Translations under genes and position numbers: made by a program
The notes under the pieces: model-generated
Told to the model about the DNA's origin: nothing
The model's input: the letters and a program-made list of their open reading frames with translations, nothing else
Databases searched by the model: none
Part shown: positions 47,529 to 59,331 of the stretch, piece after piece
Layout: every line of letters starts with the position of its first letter
Numbering within the stretch: the stretch's first letter is position 1
Source: Hippasteria phrygiana
Taxonomy: Eukaryota > Echinodermata > Asteroidea > Valvatida > Goniasteridae
Length of the DNA: 64,000 nucleotides
Reading direction: 5' to 3'
Assembly: GCA_037893225.1 (NCBI GenBank)
Contig: JAZGUH010000229.1
Coordinates: 806,001-870,000, forward strand

Positions 47529-50266
47529 CAGTGTTGTAGTCAAGGCCACAACCTCCGAGGCCGAGGCCGAGACCGAGGCCACAACCTCCGAGGCCGAGAC
47601 CGAGGCCGAGGCCACAGCGTCCGAGGCCAAGGCCGAGGCCGAGGCCACAACGTCCGAGGCCAAGGCCGAGGCCGAGGCCAGCTACTAAACACGTAATAAA
47701 CTAATAATCCACTCAATCAAGGTTAAGATTTTGTTGGATTTTTTATATTTTTAAGTCAACGGCAGGTTCCTCAAAGGATATGTTCATGCATTTCAAGAAC
47801 ATAAGGGTCTCCAGCATCTGTTGGGATAGATTTGCACGGTGGGGCCTCATAATAATCCCTCCTCTGCTAAAAATGCGCTCCACTGGAGCATTGCTGGCTG
47901 GAACATAGTCTTGGGCCCAAGACCTTTGTGTTAACACGTTTATATTTAACTGTCGTTTTTCTTAAATACTTTTCTATTGTTAGGTTACTCGTGGTTTTGC
48001 ATGCATGTCCTATTTGGGGCCAAATTTGAGGCTACATTGCCTGATATCCATTTTTAGCCAAGACTTTTCATTTTTACGGAAAAGTAGCCACATTTTGATA
48101 CGATATCTTTAAAAAGGCAAACATGAAAATCAACAGTTAAATATGAACGTGTTTGTTGTTATTTCGGAGGCGCCCGCGCGCCAAATTCACTAACGTTGTG
48201 TCTTCTCGAAATCCCGGCTTCGTACGTGCGTTCTGGCCTCACGCATGCGTAGTTTACAAAATGCAGCCGGATCCGCAGCCGGTGTTTGTCAAACGTGCAT
48301 ATTTTGGATCGCGCGCCACAAGGGTCTTGGATAAGTTGGCAGGCAATTCTTAACTTTTTCTTTACTTTTCGACGATTCTCCCCCGCTTTTCCGAAGGATC
48401 CAATCAGCGACCGAGTTTGAGCCTTATCATAAATTATTCATTACACGCAAATACATAGGACATGACAAGGCATCATGACCATTGATCTCCAGCCGCGGGC
48501 GTCACATGCGCGTGCACGCATGTTGGACATAAACCACGAATGTGATTGGTCAGAACACCATGAGGCGACGCTCACTGGATTGTTCTATAGAGCGTGTAAG
48601 TTGACCTCGAGAACGTACGAGAGTTTACGAGAAACCGAACTTCGGGGCACCTCGAATAGGAGCTTCAACGTGTAAAGCGAGTAGTTTTCATGAAATAATT
48701 TGTTTTGACGCTGTTCTTTTTACTGAAAGGTAGATAAAAACTTTTAGCAAAATAATATTTTTCATTTCAATTTACAAAATCTGAACGATATATCAATTTA
48801 GGGAAAAGGAGAACGAAAAAGTCTAGTACGTCATACAACGTCATTCGCCATTGTTCTGGTGGTTCACACGCCAGTCTTAATAGCGTAGACCATAATAGGC
48901 GGTCGTCGCATATGTACGCACGTTCACTTACGTCCGCAGCGGGCGCATGCAGTGCAGGGGTTTTGGGGGCCGGGCTTTCTCTTCCCGACAATGAGCCAAT
49001 CACGTTGCAACATGACGCTCAGGTCAAACATGTTTTCCTACTTTTCTTAAACTTTTAGACAGTCATGCATGTTTTCAAATATTGTAAAATTAATTTTGAA
49101 TTTATCCATATTTATGGCCGTTTCATGGTTCAGATCTTCGTAAAAACAAAGTATTACAGAAAACAAAATCAACCACACGTAAAAGTCCTATAACCGGCGG
49201 CTCGGAGGTGCTCGGAGGTACCCGGAGGTGCCCGGAAGTTCAATCGTGACCTTTATGCGCTAGACTTACACGGTCTATTGTGCTCAAACTCGGTCGCTGA
49301 TTGCATAACCTCCATCATTATCACGTGATATGAATACTGCATAAAAACAGTTGTAGTTACCACAGTCTGGTCGTGCCCCCGAAATGCCAACTTATCAAAG
49401 ACGTTACTACAGACATATCCAAAATCTTATCGCGCTGTCGGCCTATTATTGCAACTACCTAATCGCGCTGCCTGTGCATTGCAACTGCGAAAGTAAAAAA
49501 GTACAATAGTAACGTCTTGGAACCAAGAATAGCTGGAATAGAGAGGACAGTCTTTGCAAGGGCATGCAGTGATGGGTACATAGACTAGTAGACATGCGAC
49601 AGGCTTCGCGTTGCGCGAGCACGCGTGAATAACAGGTTGGTTCCCTCAACTTCACTACCGGCCATTATGATTATCGCTTTAACGTTCACTCGTTCAGGGC
49701 CGAGTGGTGGACCAGGAACCAGTCTATAGCGGAAATAGACTGAATATCTAACAAGCAGATTAGACGCTACCTGAGTACGTGTAACGCAATAGTGGCGCTT
49801 CATGGATCGAGTGAAGTGCTCGACCAGGAACTAGTCTATTAGGGGGAGTAGACTGGTTTTACAAGAAGATGACACATGTACATGTACGTACGTGAGTACG
49901 TGCAATCGGAGAGCTATCTATATAGCTCCATGGTGCAATAATGCAAATACCAGTTCATTCATTCGTGCGTATCTACTTGAAACTGTATTTCGTTATACGG
50001 AACCCACTGTGGCAGCTTCTCGAAAGTTTGATGAGGTAAAAAATAACAATTAATTGAAACAGAAAACGCATGTGAATTGGTGGGAAAATTGGACAAAGTG
50101 GGCGGCCTCGAGCCGGCCTCGACCAGATCATCGAGTCCGGAAGGCTCCGAGGCCGAGGCCGAGGCCGAGGCCTTGCACTCCGAGGCCAAGGCCGAGGCCG
50201 AGGCCATAAAAATCGGCCTCGAGGCCGGCCTCGAGGCCGAGGCCGGTCTCGAGACCTCCAACACTG
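47529..50266. mobile_element. hAT DNA transposon, non-autonomous
   Basis: 2,738 bp bounded by CAGTGTTGTAG and its partner CCTCCAACACTG, flanked by a perfect 8-bp duplication ATAACTAG (47521-47528 and 50267-50274). An 8-bp target duplication and CAGTGTTG-type ends are hAT hallmarks. Both subterminal regions are arrays of the GAGGCC hexamer (47550-47690 and 50110-50255), in mirrored orientation. Only a C-terminal piece of transposase remains, and the rest of the interior shows no gene. Confidence 0.92.
47743..47937 (-). pseudogene. hAT transposase C-terminal dimerisation fragment
   Basis: 64 codons ending in a stop at 47743. The phrase VERIFSRGGIIMRPHRANLS followed by LETLMFLKCM is the hATC dimerisation signature. 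N-terminal zinc-finger and catalytic parts are absent from the element. Confidence 0.85.
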
Positions 50267-50274
50267 ATAACTAG

Positions 50275-51130
50275 AATGGCAAAGCCGCCATGGCTCGCTG
50301 CCAAAGGCGCGAGAGAAGGCCCCACACCACCCCTCCACCCTCACTACAACCAATATTGATTAATTCCATCCCATCTCCACCCGAATCTCATTCATAGTAA
50401 AATGCCTACTACGGATAAACTGGTCCCGGACCCTCCACTGCACCACTGTAATCACGCAATTGTTACAGGTTTCATTTTTGAGGGGATATATATGTAGAAA
50501 AACAATGTTGGTTTGACGATAAAGGGTGCTTTTAGATTGAAAGTGAAGATGAGTACATACATGTACATTTGGGGAAGGGGAAAACTACACTTTTTTTCCG
50601 TTTTGTTTTACCGTGCAACATGTTAGTTAAAGAGGAAAGAAAACCAAGTTGCATTTTTCCACTTTAGTGGCTTTTCTGAGAGCTTATGCCTCCCCAAACC
50701 TAACAAAGTAGGTTTGAAGAGTTTATGCATGGGTTTGGCAATTTTAGAGAAGTTTTACTTTGGAGTCTCTTTCGCTCAGAATCAGAAAAGCTCGGGGTCA
50801 ACCGCGTGTTTACAATCCAATCGTGTGACGTAGCTGCGTAGGGATCGATGACGTCACTGTGCGAGTGTCCATTGTGTCTGTGTGCGTGCATGTGTGTGTG
50901 CTATGTGTTGGTTTTGTCCTATTTTTAATGTTCCTGGCGGTGCATTATTGCATGAACGTTGCACTGATGAGTTTTTCATTATTTTTTAATGGGTTCTTTG
51001 TGGAGCAGGAAGCTTACTCGTGTCTTATTCATCCATATTTTGACACTGAAATTTGGGTTTGGATGCATGGATTTGTGTGTGCGCCGCGAACATAGTCTGG
51101 TAACTGCATTGTATCTGTCTCAATGAAATG
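50275..51130. other. intronic or intergenic stretch
   Basis: Short open frames without recognisable content. Nothing to annotate. Confidence 0.4.
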
Positions 51131-51137
51131 AATCAAA

Positions 51138-51262
51138 CAATTTGCTGGCCTGACGTTCCCAACTTAAGCAAGTTCTTTCTCAAAGGCATTTGCCTTTGAG
51201 AAAGAACTTGCTTAAGTTCGAAACGTCAGGCCAGCAAATGTTTTGATTTGTATATTCAGGTC
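51138..51262. mobile_element. two Penelope 3' tails in inverted orientation
   Basis: A near-perfect palindrome. gctggcctgacgtt...ctcaaaggca (plus sense) is followed at once by its complement tttgcctttgagaaagaact...aggccagc. Each half matches the 3' end of the Penelope-like element at 56153-56203. The right half continues with ttttgatttgtat, also found beyond the Penelope tail at 56130-56150. One arm has a cgttccc/cgtttcg difference. Confidence 0.8.
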
Positions 51263-51777
51263 CATTTTGCAACAGTTTAATTCATTTTCAATGAAATGAA
51301 AACATCACAGACGTACACGTACTTTTATGACACCGGGTCGCCGTGGACAAAATTGAATAACTCTGAATAACTCCAAAAGTAACCTAGGAAGGCCGTGAAT
51401 TCGGCAAAAATTGCCAAGAAAGTACGACCAGCTGACGACGAAAATGTCATAACACACACGTGGATGATAGTACCAACACGCTGCAGACGTGGTGGCCGCG
51501 CGGCTGGTCCACTGAGGCCAAGTAAGCGCACACGCGTCATAAGGTCATATGCATACATTTGCACCCCTGACGACATTTGCAAGAATTGAGACCAAATGCT
51601 CACTCCAAGGGGCAATTTTAGTCTTCTTTTTTTCAATGAAATACATTTTAATCGTTCTTTACCAATTTGTATTCGGTCTGAAGAATATACAAGTTATCAG
51701 AAAAGCCAATAAAGCGGAAAAATACAACTTGGTTTTCTTTCCTCTTTAATGTTATGTACACAAGTAAATGCTGCCAG
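51263..51777. other. non-coding stretch
   Basis: No supported gene; open frames on both strands lack features. Confidence 0.4.
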
Positions 51778-52493
51778 TGTTAGGAAATTCCCCTCACGGA
51801 ATGTATATACGCCCTCTGGTATGTAGTACAACAGGCGAGGCCACGCGCCACTTATTTGCATACACGTGCAGCCTTAGCTGACCCAAATTTGTTTGTAAAT
51901 GGGTCAGAGTTGTTTACGCAAATCCATACACGTCTGGAAGGTTCTATACGGAGTAATTGTATTCGGGGATGTGTGGAGGATTATTTTTAGATGTAAGTGT
52001 GTGGGATTATATTTGGGATGTGACGTAATTTGTACGATTCTCTAGAATTTCTAGTAACTCTGGAATGAATGAAATCCTTTATATACGGGCTAGTTCGAGA
52101 ATAGAATCAGGACTTGAGAATTTTTGACCTGGACTTGATTTTCGACGGTGGACTGGAGATTATTTTTGACGGACGGAGAAATTCGTTGGGAGTTTGGTCA
52201 TCGAGTTAATCGATGTGTTTTTATTCGGACCTGTGACCTGTCGTCTGCGTAGGAGCGTCTGGAGACAGAGCCGAGTTTTATTCCCGGAAGAGACATCTAT
52301 TTGTGAACTGTCGTCAATTCATTATTTGGGGTATCATATCTCCATATTTTCGCGACGGGAGCCAGTTGGTGTCGTCCCCCGCTGTTTTCGTCTCTCTTCG
52401 GCTGTTTTGGAGGTGAATTCGCCCCGTGTTCCAGCTCGTCAAAGAACTGTATTTGCTCGCATTATTGGAGATGTCCTTGTCCGTTGCTGAGTG

Positions 52494-52575
52494 CCCAAGC
52501 CGTCCAAGTCCTCGCCCAAGTCCTCGCCCAAGTCCTCGCCCATTGCAGAGCTGCCCAAGTCGTCTGAGCCCTCGC
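52494..52575. repeat. 12-bp tandem repeat in the LTR
   Basis: cccaagtcctcg is repeated three times, plus degenerate copies (cccaagccgtccaag, cccaagtcgtctgag). Confidence 0.8.
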
Positions 52576-52908
52576 CTATTATGTCCTGCCCGTAAGATCT
52601 TTTAAGTTATTGTATAAGATCTTTTCTTAATTCTACACTTATTAAACCCTGTTGATTCTCGAATATTCTCATTATTAAATCACATTGTTTCTTTGTTCTA
52701 TATATCAGTGTGATCTTGTTTGATTTCTTTGTTGCATCTGAGAAAATTCAGGCTTTTTCTAATTTCTATTTGTGGATAGTTTGGAGATATTCAGACCGTA
52801 ACAAATTGGGGGCCTGTTCGGGAAATCGAACGAACATAAGCCAAGTTTTGTTAACGATATTGTCAAACAAGGTCGCACATTTTGTATTGTTGCTAGTGTA
52901 GAATATTC

Positions 52909-53927
52909 ATGGCTAGTAATTTTGATGCACAAGCTTTCGTGGAGGCTGAAGATTTGTCAGTTGAAAAGTTGCAACATTTGACAAAAGATGAGTTGCAGGA
53001 AGTTGCTAGATATGCTCATCTAGAAATTTCTCGAAGTGCCAAGAAGGCAAAACTTGTGAGCGTTCTTGCGGAAAAGTTCAATCTAGAGATGGCTGAGTCT
53101 CCGCAAACTTTTGATTGAGCTGGCCAGAATTGAGCTGGAAAAAGAAAGGCTCAGACTTGAGAGAAAAAGAAAAAGAAGAAAGTGAATTTGAACTACTAAA
53201 GCTTGAACTCGAACATCAACTGAAGATTAAAGAGTTGGAATTAGGTGCAAAGAAACACACAAGCAAAGAGAGAACTTCAATTGATTTTGATCTGGCGAAA
53301 AACGTAAGGTTGGTGCCGAAATTCAACGAACATGACGTTGAAACATATTTTCTGTCTTTCGAGAAAACTGCCAAAAGTCTGAAGTGGCCTGAGAAGTATT
53401 GGCCTTTGCTCCTGCAGAGCACGTTTGTGGTAAGGCTCAAAAAGTCTACGCCACACTTACAGAGGACCAGTGTAGTGAATAGGCTACAGTTAAAGCAGCC
53501 ATTTTAAATGCTTATGAGTTGGTTCCTGAGGCCTACAGGCAGAAATTTCGAAAATTGACTAGATCAAATGACCAGACCTTTGTCGAATTCGCTAGACAAA
53601 GGAAAATTTGCGTTTGATCGATCTCTCAAAGTTGAGAAGAAATTTGAGGAGCTGAAAGAAGTTGACCTCATGGAGGAGTTCAAAAACAGTGTCCCACTGA
53701 GCATCAAAACCCATTTGGACGAACATCAGATCACCCAGCTAAAGAAAGCTGCAGTGGTAGCTGATGATTATGAGTTAACTCACAAAATGAGTATGGGCAA
53801 AACTAATTTCCAGTCAAAGGGTTTCTACAGACACGCTGATAGGGGCAAGTCAGGTGCCACGAAGGTCCCAAGTGGTGTCACTAAATGCACCTTCGACGTC
53901 TGGCATTGCATGCAAGCTTTCGCCTAA
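52909..53927 (+). pseudogene. gag of the second Gypsy-type element (frameshifted)
   Basis: Three successive plus-strand frames (52909-53118, 53115-53507, 53568-53927) make up one gag. The N-terminal segment is LSVEKLQHLTKDELQEVARY. A charged coiled coil (ELLKLELEHQLKIKELEL) and a capsid follow, with VRLVPKFNEHDVETYFLSFE, KWPEKYWPLLLQSTFVG-like, SNDQTFVEFA-like and LKKAAVVADDYELTHK. This capsid type is the one related to vertebrate SCAN domains. Frames change near 53110, 53430 and 53590, so no full protein can be made. It would package element RNA in intact relatives. Confidence 0.8.
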
Positions 53928-53943
53928 GATTGCACATCTTGAT

Positions 53944-54603
53944 TCATGCTAGGCCACACAAAACGTGTGCTGACCAGTTTGAGTGTCGCCCTGATACCCT
54001 AGGCACAAACGGACGTGGTGTTCCGGTAGCCATGTCACAGGTGATAGTCTCATCACCGTCTGCCAGCGGGATGTCCTGCAGCTTGAGAACAGACTTCTCT
54101 CTGTGACGGAGAAGCTCCTTGTCGGAATGCTGGCGTTCTGCCATTACTTTGAAGTCGATGAGATGAGATGGTGTCTTGACAAATGCGTTTAGGCTTATGC
54201 GTGACAGCGCATCGGCGACCTCGTTCTGTTTCCCCTTGACATGTCTGATGTCGTTGGTGTACTGTGACACGTAATCGAGCTGCCGGATTTCACGTGGTGA
54301 GTACCTATCCGAACTTGCAGCGAGTGCGTGGGTCAGTGGTTTGTGATCAGTCATGACGAAGAAATCCCGCCCCTCAACACTGTGGCGGAAATGTCGAATG
54401 GCAAGGTAAATTGCGGGCTGGAGTGAGGAAATCACGTACGAGTATTTTGTGCGTTCTGCCGTGATGCCCCGTGTCAAAAACTGTGCTTCGACTTGAGCAA
54501 ACCATATTACTGGGTCGTTTGCCCAGTACGGTGGGAGTTTCAGGGACACTGCCCCAACTGGTGCGACAGTCTCTTGGCTATCCGGATCTGTCTTGGTTGC
54601 CAT
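53944..54603 (-). pseudogene. gag-RNase H in-frame deletion fusion
   Basis: 219 open codons. Residues 1 to about 64 are the gag N-terminus ([33 protein letters not shown]). From there the frame jumps to RNase H ([39 protein letters not shown]). The junction is near 54410. Everything between capsid and RNase H, including protease and RT, is missing, but the frame is preserved. Confidence 0.85.
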
Positions 54604-55060
54604 GTTGCTTTGTCAGAGTCACCACTTTAGTGCTTTTTTTGACAAAATGAATTGGCCTCACTAAACTCACCCTAGTCGCTGGACGGCGGCTCGGCGCTGA
54701 CCCGGAGTTCCGGAATGTGTGCTGTGGGCTAGCCCCTGGAAAACTTGCTCTCACCACAGCGTTTCAGAGAACTCGCGAGAGTCTTTATTCCCGGGAATGT
54801 TCAAACACGAAAACAGACGATTGACGGCGACAGATGATTGACGAATACGACATATAAACGAGGACGAAACGAGTATATCAAAACGTCAAAATTCGGTGAC
54901 GAAAACTGGTTGTAACTTGTGCTAAAACTTCCGTGAGCAGTCCACAAAACAAGATGGATGACATTCTTACTCACGTGTTGTCCAACCAGCGAAGAAATGC
55001 ATGCAAAAGTCATTATAAATAGATATACAGGGTACCAACCAGCCTTACTTGTGCCGAGTG
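53944..55060 (-). mobile_element. third Gypsy element, internally deleted
   Basis: Minus-strand element piece. Sequence from about 55060 down to 54627 would be the 5' LTR (end not well defined). It is followed by TGGTGACTCTGACAAAG as primer-binding site and by the gag-RNase H fusion frame. Related to the 37133-42236 element by gag similarity ([15 protein letters not shown] against LKLPPFWPNDPILWF). Confidence 0.6.
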
Positions 55061-55129
55061 GTTAGTACAGTCATGAGATGGCTGTGTTTATGGTTACGCT
55101 GAATGCGTTGATCTCGGCTGACAGGTCAA

Positions 55130-55281
55130 CCTTAGCCATAGCAGAAGAATTTACTGTACTTTATTTCGTAATTATATCCCGGGTTGCCTGATCAATGCAT
55201 TTGCACTGTTCTCCATCAGAGCTCGGCTTCTGAGCGAGAGAAGACGACTGAGGAAATTTCAAAACCCCACAAAGTTATCTT
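55130..55281. repeat. third copy of NLR 5'-flank sequence
   Basis: ttagccatagcagaagaatt through aaatttcaaaaccccaca matches 30703-30845 (copy 2) and, more weakly, 8965-9125 (copy 1), in the same orientation. No NLR exon accompanies it here. Confidence 0.8.
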
Positions 55282-56149
55282 TTGATGCCAAATGGTCCCT
55301 TTAGTGTGGACAGACCCACATCCGCTATTTTACATAAAAAGTTATGGCAGCAGCATCGCCAGACTTTCTTGCTGGTTTTTTTTACATCAAATGCTGGAGA
55401 TTATTTTTTGCAAGATTTGCGTACAAAAATTTGACTTTGTAAATCACTTTCGTCTGTAAAAAAGTTCTGTAATTTTAACATCAAACGTGCTGTAAAAAGC
55501 AATTACAGTGCAGATCTGTTAAAACTTCTCTGTTAAATTACAATTTGTTTACAGTGTAGATAACAGAAATTAATTAAGTGGGAAGCAGACTAATGACATA
55601 CTACTATGAGTTGAGTGTACAAATGCTCGATTGTACACTCAATCCTACCAAACACTACGAACTGAATGTCGTCGCGATTTAGCTTTATATTCAGCTTTTC
55701 CCGCCATGATGAAGTCATGGTTTTCTTGAACAATTTCAATATTTCAATACGAAAGGAGATGTAATGTGATTCTTCATCTATATGTATGTTTGCAAAAAAT
55801 AAAATTTTTATTGTGGAATTGTTTGAATAATTACACATTATTATGGTCAAGAAAGTGTGTTTTTGGACTAAACACCAAAATTTAACATGACTTTTGTGAA
55901 CACAAATTTCCTCAGTTCTGATTGGTCAGTTGCTGCGTAATAAGATTCGTGTAGGAGAAGAGTAGATTCTCTGTAAATAAACAAAACTTCGTTGTTGTTG
56001 CTGTATATTCACAGCAAATATGTTGTAAATTTATATCATCTTTGTATAAATTAACGTTAAAACACGAAAACTACGGACGCGTGATATTTTTCTAGGTCAC
56101 AGTATAGTATTACGCCCAAAATCCGTTAAAACTAAAATACAAATCAAAA
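55282..56149. other. AT-rich non-coding stretch
   Basis: Contains ttgtttacagtgtaga near 55545-55560 and related ctgtaa words, reminiscent of small inverted-repeat elements. No gene. Confidence 0.4.
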
Positions 56150-58680
56150 AATTAGCTGGCCTGACGTTTCGAACTTAAGCAAGTTCTTTCTCAAAGGCAA
56201 ATGACAGAGTACAAGAAACAAACATGTAGGGAACACACATGCATGACGGGGTGGGTGGAGAAACACAAAAGAGGGATGCAAAGGAGCATGGCAGTGGGTA
56301 AACATCAAAGGGAGAGGAAAGGACAGCCAGGAAGAAAGGAACAAAGAAGTATGGTTAGGGTAAGGATGAAGGAGGGGAGGGATTAAGATGAAGGTTGAAG
56401 CTGGGGAAATAGACAAAGGAGTGTGGTTAGGGGGGGAGGGTGGGGTTGAATGTGGTAATAGGGCAAGATAATTAGGAACAAAGAGAAGTGGCAAGAATAA
56501 ACAGAAAAATGGAAAGACAGCCCCATTTGGCCAAGAGACCCCAAAAGGGTTTGCTAGGAGGATAATCTGTAAACAAATGACAATGGGGGGGAAATTAAAA
56601 GTTAATAATTCCCTTCCTGGATGTTGAGACCATGTGGTTGAATAGTCCGAAGACGTTTCATCCACACTTTCTCTCGGCTGAGGCGAACTGAGTCCTTGCG
56701 GTGGAAAAGTGATTCTATGCCCTGTAGAATCATATCAGAAATGGAATGGTTAGGCAAGTTGAAGTGATGACCAACAGGGGTGTCCATTTTCTTGGTGTTC
56801 ACAGTCGATCGATGGCCATAGAAACGCTTTTTGAGCGTGTTCTTGGTCTCCCCGACATACTGGATACCACAAGCCATGCAAGAAATGAGATATATGACAT
56901 TAGAGGTGTTGCAAGTAATGTTGCCATTGGTTCTGTGAGTCGTTCCAGATGAATGGCCAGAAAAGGAGTCAGACTCCTGCATGTGAGTCTGGCAAACAAC
57001 ATACCTGGAATCGCACTTAAAAGTACCATGCTGTATGGGAGGGGATGCAGCCAAGGTGGGGACCTCGGCTCGAACAATCAGGTCTCGTAGATTGCGGGGG
57101 CGCCTATAAGCCGATACTGGGTTGTCAGGGGCGGCACGGGCAAGGCGATCTGAAGTATGAAGGATATGATGGTTGTCATTAGTTATTTTACGAAGGGGAG
57201 GGAGACTAGGATGAAAGGTGGTGACCAAGGGAATCTTGGGGTCGGCATTAGTGCTGGGCGTCTTTTCCTTGAGAGCCAAATCTCTGGTGATAGATTTGGC
57301 TCTGGTGATAGTACGTTGAACTTGGTGGGAGCTGTGGCCCCTGGCAACCAAGTTATTCTTCAGTACCTGTACATGATGGGAAAAGTCAGAATTATTAGAA
57401 CAAATCCTTCTGAGTCTAAGTGCCTGGCTGAATGCTATGCCTGTCTTGCGATGCATGGGGTGACAGCTGGAGGAGTGGAGGTACTGGTGGGTGTCTGTGG
57501 GTTTATAATACAGATCAGTGGTTACCGAGTTATCTTCCTTGCGGATGGTGACATCCAGGAAGTTGGTCTGATGCACTGAATACTCTGATGTAAACTTGAT
57601 GGTCCTGTGGAAGGAATTAATGTGATTAATGAAAGTCTCCAGACTGTCCTGATCACTGGTCCAGATAAAAAATACATCGTCAATATATCTCCACCATACC
57701 CAGGGGCGACATGGTGCTGAGGCAAGCATGCGCTCTTCGAGGTCGCCCATGAAGAGGCATGCAAAGGAGGGGGCCATGCGAGTGCCCATGGCTGTACAGT
57801 GTACCTGTAGATAGTGTTTACCTAGGAAGGAAAAATTGTTCTTGGTTAGTACAAGTCTCATGAGGGTGCTAATATCACTGATGGGTGGGGTTGTGTGTCC
57901 TGCCTTGGCTAGGGCCGAGGAACAAGCACGAATACCTTCCTCGTGGGGGATGTGGGTGTACAGGGATGAGACGTCAAAAGTCCCAATGATGGCTGTGCTC
58001 GGAATCTTGTTCTTGATTCCTTCCAGCTTGCGCAGGAAGTCTGGGGTGTCATGGATGTATGATGGCATCTGTGGAACGAGGGGTTTGAGAAAACTGTCAA
58101 TAAACAGGGAGATATGTTCTGTAGGTGAACCATTACCAGAGACAATGGGCCTACCGGGGTTGCCAGCCTTGTGAATCTTTGGAAGGAGATAAAATCTGGC
58201 AGTCCTACAGTCAGAGGGAGAGAGAAATTTATGAGCTTTCTTAGACAGCTGGTCGCGTGATCGCATATCGTCCAGCACCTGTTGTATCTCTTGAGAGAAT
58301 GTACCTGTGGGGTCAGAGTCAAGGCAGATGTAGTTAGTATGATTGTTCAACTGACGGTGGGCCTCGTCAATGTACTGATGACGATCCATGATGACCACAG
58401 CTGAACCTTTGTCGGCCGGCTTGATGATGATATCAGTACGGGAGCGCAAGGCATTCAATGCCAAGCGCTCCTCTCTGCGGAGATTGTCGTGAGTTCTGTG
58501 TACAAAGTTATCAGGGTTAGTGACTTGAGAACTGACAACTTGAACATAAGTCTCGAGGGCTGGTACACGATTCTTGGGGGGTACCCAGGTACTTTTGACA
58601 CGGAACGGTTCTGGGTCACATCGGTCAGAATCAAGGAAAAACTCTCGGAGACGGATCCTACGGCGATTGCTTTTTTACAG
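56150..58680 (-). mobile_element. Penelope-like retroelement
   Basis: On the minus strand: RT plus GIY-YIG frame (58675-56602), then a roughly 400-bp 3' region ending in the tail tttgagaaagaacttgctta then agttcgaaacgtcaggcca (56153-56203). The same tail occurs twice at 51138-51262. Penelope-like elements combine this RT class with a GIY-YIG endonuclease and known hammerhead-ribozyme-bearing ends. The 5' end stops at tRNA-like sequence and is probably truncated. Confidence 0.9.
56602..58675 (-). CDS. Penelope-like reverse transcriptase with GIY-YIG endonuclease
   Basis: The frame is open from a stop at about 58675. No ATG is visible near the start, which fits 5' truncation; codons before 58464 already look coding (NRRRIRLREFF, HDNLRREERLALNALRSR). 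RT motifs are KPADKGSAVVIMD, RFYLLPKIHK, PGRPIVSGNGSPTEHIS, GTFDVSSLYTHIPH, the TAMGTRMAPSFACLFMGDLE box, and the catalytic WWRYIDDVFFIW. The C-terminus has GIY-YIG hallmarks IYLISCMACGIQYVGETKN and KKRFYGHRS. About 690 codons remain without an internal stop, so it is only mildly decayed. It copies and inserts element RNA by target-primed reverse transcription in relatives. Confidence 0.93.
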
Positions 58681-58758
58681 GGGGAAATTATTTATAGTGC
58701 AATTGGTAGAGCGCCGGTTCGGTATTTCGGAGGCCGCAGGTTCAAATCTCGCTCCTGC
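58675..58758 (+). tRNA. degenerate tRNA-like sequence
   Basis: AATTGGTAGAGCGCC resembles a D arm. CCGGTTCGGTATTTCGG could be an anticodon arm (loop TCGGTAT, possible anticodon GGT). GCAGGTTCAAATCTCGC resembles a T arm, followed by TCCTGCA. The 5' acceptor strand pairs only if about 13 extra bases before the D arm are looped out. Likely a SINE or tRNA pseudogene related to the fragment at 36418. Confidence 0.45.
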
Positions 58759-59331
58759 AACTCTAAATCCCAAAGAGTGAAATTAGGGACTAGACGATTT
58801 AGAGTGAAAATCACTGTTTTTAGATTGAATACTAAAAAAAGAACCAATTCAGTCGCCACTCGATTGAAAATTCGATCTTTTCGATTGAATAAATTACACT
58901 CTTAAACGTCTGACCCCTAGTTTCAGACTGTGGGAGTGATTTTTCACTCTAATAGAGTGAATTTTCACTCTTTGGAAATAGGAGAGCAGTTTTCTTTGCT
59001 CACTTTGAAAATTCTTATAGATTTCTTAAAGGTTGGTCCATAAAAGACAAAGCAAAACAGAGATAACTATTAAGCCTTTTATAATTTCCTTTGTCAAAAT
59101 TACATCTACAACTTTACAGGAACTGCTTACGGAAACTGAGAAACTTCCGAAATCATTGAAATCCTTTTCCTGACATCCTTGGGCCGTAACTTAATTAACT
59201 TACTGAGGCGTTTAAACTTTATTTTGATTTGACTTTTCGAAAATGAAAATCCGCTGCGTAAGGCCCAGAGCACATCTACCCGAAAAAACTTAATATTTTG
59301 AAGATTTTGATATTGACTCAGTTAGATTTAC
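58759..59331. other. intron-like stretch
   Basis: Contains agagtgaaaat/attttcactct words (58795-58975) typical of small inverted-repeat transposons, but no complete element. No gene. Confidence 0.4.

Larger units (their letters stand above)
51778..53930 (+). mobile_element. second Gypsy-type element, 3' truncated
   Basis: A 5' LTR of about 1,026 bp (51778-52803, TGTTAGGAAA...CCGTAACA) is followed two bases later by ttgggggcctgttcgggaaa, a primer-binding-site-like start. A gag region follows. The element breaks off near 53885-53930, where sequence of another retroelement in opposite orientation begins. No second LTR in the window. Confidence 0.8.

Noticed and set aside
47550..50255. Open frames of alternating Glu/Ala or Ala/Ser residues
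   Set aside because: Direct translation of the GAGGCC hexamer arrays of the hAT ends.
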